64,000 nt of DNA from Osmia lignaria lignaria (taxonomy: Eukaryota > Arthropoda > Insecta > Hymenoptera > Megachilidae): contig NW_027478165.1 of the NCBI RefSeq assembly GCF_051020975.1, positions 712,001-776,000 of the forward strand. Reading direction: 5' to 3'. The notes under the pieces are model-generated. The model ran no database searches, was not told where the DNA came from, and saw only the letters and a list, made by a program, of their open reading frames with translations. Both the position numbers and the translations under genes were made by a program. Below are positions 12,321 through 24,300 of the stretch, piece by piece. The first letter of the stretch is position 1, and each line of letters opens with the position of its first letter.

Positions 12321-14252
12321 GATCAGAAGCGTAGTTTTCGAGATATATCGAGATATTTAAAAGTTCCGAAGACGCACCAACATAATAGAGATACAGAAAC
12401 ACCGTGGCCCCTTTCTTTGAGATAACTCTGCACTATTGCGAGCTGTAAATGCCACTTCCAGCTTAGCTGTGCAGAAGAAGAACAACAAGAAGAAGAAATA
12501 TCTCGAAATATGTCCGTCAGGCCCCTGCCCTTGAGATATATCTGCAAATATCTCGGAAACGAAGCGAGCTATGGCAAAATGTTAAGCGACCTTTTTTGTA
12601 GAGAATTATGTTTCCTACAATTTATGTTCTATGATATTTTTTGATCAGACGCGTAGTTTTCGAGATATATCGAGATATTTAAAAGTTCCGAAGCCGCACC
12701 AACATAATAGAGATACAGAAACACCGTGGCCCCTTTCTTTGAGATAACTCTGCACTAGTGCGAGGCGCAAATGCCGCTTCCAGCTTAGCTGTGCAGAAGA
12801 AGAACAACAAGAAGAAGAAATATCTCGAAATATGTCCGTCAGGCCCCTTCCCTCGAGATAAATCTGCAAATATCTCCGAAACGAAGCGAGCTATGGCAAA
12901 ATATTAAGAGACCTTTTTTGTAGAGAATTAAGTTTCCTACTTTTTATGTTCTATGATATTTTTTGATCGGATGCGTAGTTCTCGAGATATATCAAGATAT
13001 TTAAAAGTTCCGAAGCCGCACCAACATAATAGAGATACAGAAACACCGTGGCCCCTTTCTTTGAGATAACTCTGCACTAGTGCGAGCCGCAAATGCCACT
13101 TCCAGCTTAGCTGTGCAGAAGAAGAACAACAAGAAGAAGAAATATCTCGAAATATGTCCGGCAGGCCCCTTCCCTTGAGATAAATCTGGAAATATCTCGG
13201 AAACGAAGAGAGCTATGGCAAAATGTTAAGAGACCTTTTTTGTAGAGAATGAAGTTTTCTACAATTTATGTTCTATGATATTTTTTGATCAGAAGCGTAG
13301 TTTTCGAGATATATCGAGATATTTAAAAGATCCGAAGCCGCACCAACATAATAGAGATACAGAAACACCGTGGCCCCTTTCTTTGAGATAACTCTGCACT
13401 AGTGCGAGGCGCAAATGCCGCTTCCAGCTTAGCTGTGCAGAAGAAGAACAACAAGAAGAAGAAATATCTCGAAATATGTCCGTCAGGCCCCTTCCCTCGA
13501 GATAAATCTGCAAATATCTCGGAAACGAAGCGAGCTATGGCAAAATATTAAGAGACCTTTTTTGTAGAGAATTAAGTTTCCTACTTTTTATGTTCTATGA
13601 TATTTTTTGATCGGATGCGTAGTTCTCGAGATATATCAAGATATTTAAAAGTTCCGAAGCCGCACCAACATAATAGAGATACAGAAACACCGTGGCCCCT
13701 TTCTTTGAGATAACTCTGCACTAGTGCGAGCCGCAAATGCCACTTCCAGCTTAGCTGTGCAGAAGAAGAACAACAAGAAGAAGAAATATCTCGAAATATG
13801 TCCGTCAGGCCAGTTCCTTTGAGCTGAATCTGCAAATATCTCGGAAACGAAGCGAGCTATGGCAAAATGTTAAGAGACGTTTTTTGTAGAGAATTATGTT
13901 TCCTACAATTTATGTTCTATGATATTTTTTGATCAGAAGCGTAGTTTTCGAGATATATCGAGATATTTAAAAGTTCCGAAGACGCACCAACATAATAGAG
14001 ATACAGAAACACCGTGGCCCCTTTCTTTGAGATAACTCTGCACTATTGCGAGCTGTAAATGCCACTTCCAGCTTAGCTGTGCAGAAGAAGAACAACAAGA
14101 AGAAGAAATATCTCGAAATATGTCCGTCAGGCCCCTTCCCTTGAGATATATCTGCAAATATCTCGGAAACGAAGCGAGCTATGGCAAAATGTTAAGAGAC
14201 CTTTTTTGTAGAGAATTATGCTTCCTACAATTTATGTTCTATGATATTTTTT
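11033..14252 (+). repeat. Two copies of a 5-unit HOR (1610 bp each)
   Basis: 11033-12642 and 12643-14252 share unit order: GATCAGACGCG unit, GTCCGGCAGG unit, AAAGATCCG unit, GATCGG/CCAGTTCC unit, then a unit with CGAAGACGCACC. The first four units of copy 1 are alpha units 7-10. The fifth unit of copy 1 (12321) has a right half like alpha unit 6 (CCCCTGCCC, GTTAAGCGACC); that of copy 2 (13931) has CCCCTTCCC and ends TTATGCTTCC. Both fifth units look like recombinants. Confidence 0.88.
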
Positions 14253-17200
14253 GATCAGAAGCGTAGTTTTCGAGATATATCGAGATATTTAAAAGTTCCG
14301 AAACCGCACCAACATAATAGAGATACAGAAACACCGTGGCCCCTTTCTTTGAGATAACTCTGCACTAGTGCGAGCCGCAAATGCCACTTCCAGCTTAGCT
14401 GTGCAGAAGAAGAACAACAAGAAGCAGAAATATCTCGAAATATGTCCGTTAGGCCCCTTCCCTTGAGATAAATCTGCAAATATCTCGGAAACGAAGCGAG
14501 CTATGGCAAAATGTTAAGAGACCTTTTTTGTAGAGAATTAAGTTTCCTACTTTTTATGTTCTATGATATTTTTTGATCAGATGCGTAGTTCTCGAGATAT
14601 ATCAAGATATTTAAAAGTTCCGAAGCCGCACCAACATAATAGAGATACAGAAACACCGTGGCCCCTTTCTTTGAGATAACTCTGCACTATTGCGAGCTGT
14701 AAATGCCACTTCCAGCTTAGCTGTGCAGAAGAAGAACAACAAGAAGAAGAAATATCTCGAAATATGTCCGTCAGGCCCCTTCCCTCGAGATAAATCTGCA
14801 AATATCTCCGAAACGAAGCGAGCTATGGCAAAATATTAAGAGACCTTTTTTGTAGAGAATTAAGTTTCCTACTTTTTATGTTCTATGATATTTTTTGATC
14901 GGATGCGTAGTTCTCGAGATATATCAAGATATTTAAAAGTTCCGAAGCCGCACCAACATAATAGAGATACAGAAACACCGTGGCCCCTTTCTTTGAGATA
15001 ACTCTGCACTATTGCGAGCTGTAAATGCCACTTCCAGCTTAGCTGTGCAGAAGAAGAACAACAAGAAGAAGAAATATCTCGAAATATGTCCGTCAGGCCC
15101 CTGCCCTTGAGATATATCTGCAAATATCTCGGAAACGAAGCGAGCTATGGCAAAATGTTAAGCGACCTTTTTTGTAGAGAATTATGTTTCCTACAATTTA
15201 TGTTCTATGATATTTTTTGATCAGAAGCGTAGTTTTCGAGATATATCGAGACATTTAAAAGTTCCGAAGCCGCACCAACATAATAGAGATACAGAAACAC
15301 CGTGGCCCCTTTCTTTGAGATAACTCTGCACTAGTGCGAGCCGCAAATGCCACTTCCAGCTTAGCTGTGCAGAAGGAGAACAACAAGAAGAAGAAATATC
15401 TCGAAATATGTCCGGCAGGCCCCTTCCCTTGAGATAAATCTGGAAATATCTCGGAAACGAAGAGAGCTATGGCAAAATGTTAAGAGACCTTTTTTGTAGA
15501 GAATGAAGTTTTCTACAATTTATGTTCTATGATATTTTTTGATCAGAAGCGTAGTTTTCGAGATATATCGAGATATTTAAAAGATCCGAAGCCGCACCAA
15601 CATAATAGAGATACAGAAACACCGTGGCCCCTTTCTTTGAGATAACTCTGCACTAGTGCGAGGCGCAAATGCCGCTTCCAGCTTAGCTGTGCAGAAGAAG
15701 AACAACAAGAAGAAGAAATATCTCGAAATATGTCCGTCAGGCCCCTTCCCTCGAGATAAATCTGCAAATATCTCGGAAACGAAGCGAGCTATGGCAAAAT
15801 ATTAAGAGACCTTTTTTGTAGAGAATTAAGTTTCCTACTTTGTATGTTCTATGATATTTTTTGATCGGATGCGTAGTTCTCGAGATATATCAAGATATTT
15901 AAAAGTGCCGAAGCCGCACCAACATAATAGAGATACAGAAACACCGTGGCCCCTTTCTTTGAGATAACTCTGCACTAGTGCGAGCCGCAAATGCCACTTC
16001 CAGCTTAGCTGTGCAGAAGAAGAACAACAAGAAGAAGAAATATCTCGAAATATGTCCGTCAGGCCAGTTCCTTTGAGCTGAATCTGCAAATATCTCGGAA
16101 ACGAAGCGAGCTATGGCAAAATGTTAAGAGACGTTTTTTGTAGAGAATTATGTTTCCTACAATTTATGTTCTATGATATTTTTTGATCAGAAGCGTAGTT
16201 TTCGTGATATATCGAGATATTTAAAAGTTCCGAAGACGCACCAACATAATAGAGATACAGAAACACCGTGGCCCCTTTCTTTGAGATAACTCTGCACTAT
16301 TGCGAGCTGTAAATGCCACTTCCAGCTTAGCTGTGCAGAAGAAGAACAACAAGAAGAAGAAATATCTCGAAATATGTCCGTCAGGCCCCTTCCCTTGAGA
16401 TATATCTGCAAATATCTCGGAAACGAAGCGAGCTATGGCAAAATGTTAAGAGACCTTTTTTGTAGAGAATTATGCTTCCTACAATTTATGTTCTATGATA
16501 TTTTTTGATCAGAAGCGTAGTTTTCGAGATATATCGAGATATTTAAAAGTTCCGAAGCCGCACCAACATAATAGAGATACAGAAACACCGTGGCCCCTTT
16601 GTTGAGACAACTCTGCACTAGTGCGAGCCGCAAATGCCACTTCCAGCTTAGCTGTGCAGAAGAAGAACAACAAGAAGAAGAAATATCTCGAAATATGTCC
16701 GTCAGGCCCCTTCCCTTGAGATAAATCTGCAAATATCTCGGAAACGAAGCGAGCTATGGCAAAATGTTAAGAGACCTTTTTTGTACAGAATTATGTTTCC
16801 TACTTTTTATGTTCTATGATATTTTTTGATCAGATGCGTAGTTCTCGAGATATATCAAGATATTTAAAAGTTCCGAAACCGCACCAACATAATAGAGATA
16901 CAGAAACACCGTGGCCCCTTTCTTTGAGATAACTCTGCACTAGTGCGAGCCGCAAATGCCACTTCCAGCTTAGCTGTGCAGAAGAAGAACAACAAGAAGC
17001 AGAAATATCTCGAAATATGTCCGTTAGGCCCCTTCCCTTGAGATAAATCTGCAAATATCTCGGAAACGAAGCGAGCTATGGCAAAATGTTAAGAGACCTT
17101 TTTTGTAGAGAATTAAGTTTCCTACTTTTTATGTTCTATGATATTTTTTGATCAGATGCGTAGTTCTCGAGATATATCAAGATATTTAAAAGTTTCGAAG

Positions 17201-17793
17201 CCGCACCAACATAATAGAGATACAGAAACACCGTGGCCCCTTTCTTTGAGATAACTCTGCACTATTGCGAGCTGTAAATGCCACTTCCAGCTTAGCTGTG
17301 CAGAAGAAGAACAACAAGAAGAAGAAATATCTCGAAATATGTCCGGCAGGCCCCTTCCCTTGAGATAAATCTGGAAATATCTCGGAAACGAAGAGAGCTA
17401 TGGCAAAATGTTAAGAGACCTTTTTTGTAGAGAATGAAGTTTTCTACAATTTATGTTCTATGATATTTTTTGATCAGAAGCGTAGTTTTCGAGATATATC
17501 GAGATATTTAAAAGATCCGAAGCCGCACCAACATAATAGAGATACAGAAACACCGTGGCCCCTTTCTTTGAGATAACTCTGCACTAGTGCGAGGCGCAAA
17601 TGCCGCTTCCAGCTTAGCTGTGCAGAAGAAGAACAACAAGAAGAAGAAATATCTCGAAATATGTCCGTCAGGCCCCTTCCCTTGAGATAAATCTGCAAAT
17701 ATCTCGGAAACCAAGCGAGCTATCGCAAAATGTTAAGAGACATTATTTGTAGAGAATTAAGTTTCCTACTTTTTATGTTCTATGATATTTTTT
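14253..17793 (+). repeat. Mosaic of alpha-type units, 11 units
   Basis: Alpha-type units appear here in shuffled and hybrid form. The unit at 14253 has an A-type left end and an alpha unit 2 right half; the unit at 14575 has a B-type left and an alpha unit 7 right end (CTCCGAAAC). Units from 15219 to 16506 repeat the order of the 5-unit HOR (GTCCGGCAGG, AAAGATCCG, GATCGG/CCAGTTCC, CGAAGACGC) with private changes such as ACTTTGTATG and TTTCGTGATA. The unit at 16507 is 321 bp. The last unit (17472) ends in AACCAAGCGAGC, a beta marker, so beta begins from an alpha-like unit. Confidence 0.8.
16507..16827 (+). repeat. 321-bp unit with a 1-bp deletion
   Basis: The usual CCCCTTTCTTTGAGATAAC reads CCCCTTTGTTGAGACAAC near 16595-16612, one base shorter and with two other changes. 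This is the only length change between 1 and 60941. Confidence 0.9.
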
Positions 17794-20700
17794 GATCAGA
17801 AGCGTAGTTTTCGAGATATATCGAGATATTTAAAAGTTCCGAAGCCGCACCAACATAATAGAGATACAGAAACACCGTGGCCCCTTTCTTTGAGATAACT
17901 CTGCACTATTGCGACCTGCAAATGCCACTTCCAGCTTAGCTGTGCAGAAGAGGAACAACAAGAAGAAGAAATATCTCGGAATATGTCCGTCAGGCCCCTT
18001 CCCTTGAGCTAAATCTGCAAATATCTCGGAAACGATGCCAGCTATGGGAAAATGTTAAGAGACCTTTTTTATAGAGAATTAACTTTCCTACTTTTCATGT
18101 TCTATGATATTTTTTGATCACATGCGTAGTTCTCGAGATATATCAAGATATTTAAAAGCTCCGAAGCTGCACCAACATAATAGAGGTACAGAAACACCGT
18201 GGCCCCTTTCTTTGAGATAACTCTGCACTATTGCGAGCTGCAAATGCCACTTCCAGCTTAGCTGTGCAGAAGGGGAACAACAAGAAGAAGAAATATCTCG
18301 GAATATGTCCGTCAGGCCCCTTCCCTTGAGCTAAATCTGCAAATATCTCGGAAACGATGCCAGCTATGGGAAAATGTTAAGAGACCTTTTTTGTAGAGAA
18401 TTAAGTTTCCTACTTTTTATGTTCTATGATATTTTTTGATCAGATGCGTAGTTCTCAAGATATATCAAGATATTTAAAAGCTCCGAAGTTGCACCAACAT
18501 AATAGAGGTACAGAAACACCGTGGCCCCTTTCTTTGAGATAACTCTGCACTATTGCGAGCTGCAAATGCCACTTCCAGCTTAGCTGTGCAGAAGAAGAAC
18601 AACAAGAAGAAGAAATATCTCGAAATATGTCCGTCAGGCCCCTTCCCTTGAGATAAATCTGCAAATATCTCGGAAACGAAGCGAGCTACGGCAAAATGTT
18701 AAGAGACCTTTTTTGTAGAAAATTAGGATTCCTACTTTTTATGTTCTATGATATTTTTTGAACAGATGCGTAGTTCTCGAGATATATCAAGATATTTAAA
18801 AGTTCCGAAGCCGCACCAACATAATAGAGATACACAAACACCGTGGCCCCTTTCTTTGAGATAACTCTGCACTATTGCGCGCTGCAAATGCCACTTCCAG
18901 CTTAGCTGTGCAGAAGAAGAACAACAAGAAGAAGAAATATCTCGAAATATGTCCGTCAGGCCCCTTCCCTTGAGATATATCTGCAAATATCTCGGAAACG
19001 AAGCGAGCTATGGCAAAATGTTAACAAACCTTTTTTGTAGAGAATTAAGTTTCCTACTTTTTATGTTCTATGATATTTTTTGATCAGATGCGTAGTTCTC
19101 GAGATATATCCTGATATTTAAAAGTTCCGAAGCGGCACCAACATAATAGAGATACAGAAACACCGTGGCCCCTTTCTTTGAGGTAACTCTGCACTATTGC
19201 GAGCTGCAAATGCCACTTCCAGCTTAGCTGTGCAGAAGAAGAACAACAAGAAGGAGGAATATCTCGAAATATGTCCGTCAGGCCCCTTCCCTTGAGATAA
19301 ATCTGCAAATATCTCGGAAACCAAGCGAGCTATGGCAAAATGTTTAGAGACCTTATTTGTAGAGAATTAAGTTTCCTACTTTTTATGTTCTACGATATTT
19401 TTTGATCAGATGCGTAGTTCTCGAGATATATCAAGATATTTAAAAGTTCCGAAGCCGCACCAACATAATAGAGATACAGAAACACCGTGGCCCCTTTCTT
19501 TGAGATAACTCTGCACTAGTGCGAGCCGCAAATGCCACTTCCAGCTTAGCTGTGCAGAAGAAGAACAACAAGAAGAAGAAGTATCTCGAAATATGTCCGT
19601 GAGGCCCGTTCCTTTGAGCTGAATCTGCAAATATCTCGGAAACGAAGCGAGCTATGGCAAAATGTTGAGAGACATTTTTTGTAGAGAATTATGTTTCCTA
19701 CAATTTATGTTCTATGATATTTTTTGATCAGAAGCGTAGTTTTCGAGATATATCGAGATATTTAAAAGTTCCGAAGCCGCACCAACATAATAGAGATACA
19801 GAAACACCGTGGCCCCTTTCTTCGAGATAACTCTGCACTATTGCGAGCTGCAAATGCCACTTCCAGCTTAGCTGTGCAGAAGAAGAACAACAAGAAGAAG
19901 AAATATCTCGAAATATGTCCGTCAGGCCCCTTCCCTTGAGATATATCTGCAAATATCTCGGAAACGAAGCGAGCCATGGCAAAATGTTAAGAGACCTTTT
20001 TTGTAGAGAATTAAGTTTCCTACTTTTTATGTTCTATGATATTTTTTGATGAGAAGCGTAGTTCTCGAGATATATCAAGATATTTAAAAGTTCCGAAGCT
20101 GCACCAACATAATAGAGGTACAGAAACACCGTGGCCTCTTTCTTTGAGATAACTCTGCACTATTGCGAGCTGCAAATGCCACTTCGAGCTTAGCTGTGCA
20201 GAAGAAGAACAACAAGAAGAAGAAATATCTCGAAATATGTCCGTCAGGCCCCTTCCCTTGAGATAAATCTGCAAATATCTCGGAAACGAAGAGAGCTATG
20301 GCAAAATGTTAAGAGACCTTTTTTGTAGAGAATTAAGTTTCCTACAATTTATGTTCTATGATATTTTTTGATCAGAAGCGTAGTTTTCGAGATATATCGA
20401 GATATTTAAAAGTTCCGAAGCCGCCCCAACATAATAGAGATACAGAAACACCGTGGCCCCTTTCTTTGAGATAACTCTGCACTATTGCGAGCTGCAGATG
20501 CCACTTCCAGCTTAGCTGTGCAGAGGAAGAACAACAAGAAGAAAAAATATCTCGAAATATGTCCGTCAGGCCAGTTCCTTTGAGCTGAATCTGCAAATAT
20601 CTCGGAAACGAAGCGAACTATGGCAAAATGATAAGAGACGTTTTTTGTAGAGAATTATGTTTCCTATAATTTATGTTCTATGATATTTTTTGATCAGAAG

Positions 20701-21335
20701 CGTAGTTTTCGAGATATATCGAGATATTTAAAAGTTCCGAAGACGCACCAACATAATAGAGATACAGAAACACCGTGGCCCCTTTCTTTGAGATAACTCT
20801 GCACCATTGCGAGCTGCAAATGCCACTTCCAGCTTAGCTGTGCAGAAGAAGAACAACAAGAAGAAGAAATATCTCGAAAAATGTCCGTCAGGCCCCTTCC
20901 CTTGAGATAAATCTGCAAATATCTCGGAAACGAAGCGAGCTATGGCAAAATGTTAAGAGACCTTATTTGTAGAGAATTAAGTTTCCTACTTTTTATGTTC
21001 TATGATATTTTTTGATCAGATGCGTAGTTCTCGAGATATATCGAGATATTTAAAAGATCCGAAGCCGCACCAACATAATAGAGATACAGAAACACCGTGG
21101 CCCCTTTCTTTGAGATAACTCTGCACTAGTGCGAGGCGCAAATGCCGCTTCCAGCTTAGCTGTGCAGAAGAAGAACAACAAGAAGAAGAAATATCTCGAA
21201 ATATGTCCGTCAGGCCCCTTCCCTTGAGATAAATCTGCAAATATCTCGGAAACCAAGCGAGCTATCGCAAAATGTTAAGAGACATTATTTGTAGAGAATT
21301 AAGTTTCCTACTTTTTATGTTCTATGATATTTTTT
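17794..21335 (+). repeat. Beta HOR copy 1, 11 units (3542 bp)
   Basis: Eleven units: two with CGATGCCAGCTATGGG, then units marked by GCACCAACATAATAGAGG, TTTTGAACAG, ATATATCCTGATATT with GAAGCGGCACC, AGTATCTCG with GTGAGGCCCG, CTTCGAGATA with GAGCCATGG, TTTGATGAGAAG, AAGCCGCCCC, CGAAGACGCACC with CACCATTGC, and a final AAAGATCCG unit ending in AACCAAGCGAGC. Over the first ten units I found about four differences from copy 2, for example AACTTTCC versus AAGTTTCC near 18081 and ATGTCCG versus ATGACCG near 18628. Confidence 0.92.
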
Positions 21336-24300
21336 GATCAGAAGCGTAGTTTTCGAGATATATCGAGATATTTAAAAGTTCCGAAGCCGCACCAACATAA
21401 TAGAGATACAGAAACACCGTGGCCCCTTTCTTTGAGATAACTCTGCACTATTGCGACCTGCAAATGCCACTTCCAGCTTAGCTGTGCAGAAGAGGAACAA
21501 CAAGAAGAAGAAATATCTCGGAATATGTCCGTCAGGCCCCTTCCCTTGAGCTAAATCTGCAAATATCTCGGAAACGATGCCAGCTATGGGAAAATGTTAA
21601 GAGACCTTTTTTATAGAGAATTAAGTTTCCTACTTTTCATGTTCTATGATATTTTTTGATCACATGCGTAGTTCTCGAGATATATCAAGATATTTAAAAG
21701 CTCCGAAGCTGCACCAACATAATAGAGGTACAGAAACACCGTGGCCCCTTTCTTTGAGATAACTCTGCACTATTGCGAGCTGCAAATGCCACTTCCAGCT
21801 TAGCTGTGCAGAAGGGGAACAACAAGAAGAAGAAATATCTCGGAATATGTCCGTCAGGCCCCTTCCCTTGAGCTAAATCTGCAAATATCTCGGAAACGAT
21901 GCCAGCTATGGGAAAATGTTAAGAGACCTTTTTTGTAGAGAATTAAGTTTCCTACTTTTTATGTTCTATGATATTTTTTGATCAGATGCGTAGTTCTCAA
22001 GATATATCAAGATATTTAAAAGCTCCGAAGTTGCACCAACATAATAGAGGTACAGAAACACCGTGGCCCCTTTCTTTGAGATAACTCTGCACTATTGCGA
22101 GCTGCAAATGCCACTTCCAGCTTAGCTGTGCAGAAGAAGAACAACAAGAAGAAGAAATATCTCGAAATATGACCGTCAGGCCCCTTCCCTTGAGATAAAT
22201 CTGCAAATATCTCGGAAACGAAGCGAGCTACGGCAAAATGTTAAGAGACCTTTTTTGTAGAAAATTAGGATTCCTACTTTTTATGTTCTATGATATTTTT
22301 TGAACAGATGCGTAGTTCTCGAGATATATCAAGATATTTAAAAGTTCCGAAGCCGCACCAACATAATAGAGATACACAAACACCGTGGCCCCTTTCTTTG
22401 AGATAACTCTGCACTATTGCGCGCTGCAAATGCCACTTCCAGCTTAGCTGTGCAGAAGAAGAACAACAAGAAGAAGAAATATCTCGAAATATGTCCGTCA
22501 GGCCCCTTCCCTTGAGATATATCTGCAAATATCTCGGAAACGAAGCGAGCTATGGCAAAATGTTAACAAACCTTTTTTGTAGAGAATTAAGTTTCCTACT
22601 TTTTATGTTCTATGATATTTTTTGATCAGATGCGTAGTTCTCGAGATATATCCTGATATTTAAAAGTTCCGAAGCGGCACCAACATAATAGAGATACAGA
22701 AACACCGTGGCCCCTTTCTTTGAGGTAACTCTGCACTATTGCGAGCTGCAAATGCCACTTCCAGCTTAGCTGTGCAGAAGAAGAACAACAAGAAGGAGGA
22801 ATATCTCGAAATATGTCCGTCAGGCCCCTTCCCTTGAGATAAATCTGCAAATATCTCGGAAACCAAGCGAGCTATGGCAAAATGTTTAGAGACCTTATTT
22901 GTAGAGAATTAAGTTTCCTACTTTTTATGTTCTACGATATTTTTTGATCAGATGCGTAGTTCTCGAGATATATCAAGATATTTAAAAGTTCCGAAGCCGC
23001 ACCAACATAATAGAGATACAGAAACACCGTGGCCCCTTTCTTTGAGATAACTCTGCACTAGTGCGAGCCGCAAATGCCACTTCCAGCTTAGCTGTGCAGA
23101 AGAAGAACAACAAGAAGAAGAAGTATCTCGAAATATGTCCGTGAGGCCCGTTCCTTTGAGCTGAATCTGCAAATATCTCGGAAACGAAGCGAGCTATGGC
23201 AAAATGTTGAGAGACGTTTTTTGTAGAGAATTATGTTTCCTACAATTTATGTTCTATGATATTTTTTGATCAGAAGCGTAGTTTTCGAGATATATCGAGA
23301 TATTTAAAAGTTCCGAAGCCGCACCAACATAATAGAGATACAGAAACACCGTGGCCCCTTTCTTCGAGATAACTCTGCACTATTGCGAGCTGCAAATGCC
23401 ACTTCCAGCTTAGCTGTGCAGAAGAAGAACAACAAGAAGAAGAAATATCTCGAAATATGTCCGTCAGGCCCCTTCCCTTGAGATATATCTGCAAATATCT
23501 CGGAAACGAAGCGAGCCATGGCAAAATGTTAAGAGACCTTTTTTGTAGAGAATTAAGTTTCCTACTTTTTATGTTCTATGATATTTTTTGATGAGAAGCG
23601 TAGTTCTCGAGATATATCAAGATATTTAAAAGTTCCGAAGCTGCACCAACATAATAGAGGTACAGAAACACCGTGGCCTCTTTCTTTGAGATAACTCTGC
23701 ACTATTGCGAGCTGCAAATGCCACTTCGAGCTTAGCTGTGCAGAAGAAGAACAACAAGAAGAAGAAATATCTCGAAATATGTCCGTCAGGCCCCTTCCCT
23801 TGAGATAAATCTGCAAATATCTCGGAAACGAAGAGAGCTATGGCAAAATGTTAAGAGACCTTTTTTGTAGAGAATTAAGTTTCCTACAATTTATGTTCTA
23901 TGATATTTTTTGATCAGAAGCGTAGTTTTCGAGATATATCGAGATATTTAAAAGTTCCGAAGCCGCCCCAACATAATAGAGATACAGAAACACCGTGGCC
24001 CCTTTCTTTGAGATAACTCTGCACTATTGCGAGCTGCAGATGCCACTTCCAGCTTAGCTGTGCAGAGGAAGAACAACAAGAAGAAAAAATATCTCGAAAT
24101 ATGTCCGTCAGGCCAGTTCCTTTGAGCTGAATCTGCAAATATCTCGGAAACGAAGCGAACTATGGCAAAATGATAAGAGACGTTTTTTGTAGAGAATTAT
24201 GTTTCCTATAATTTATGTTCTATGATATTTTTTGATCAGAAGCGTAGTTTTCGAGATATATCGAGATATTTAAAAGTTCCGAAGACGCACCAACATAATA

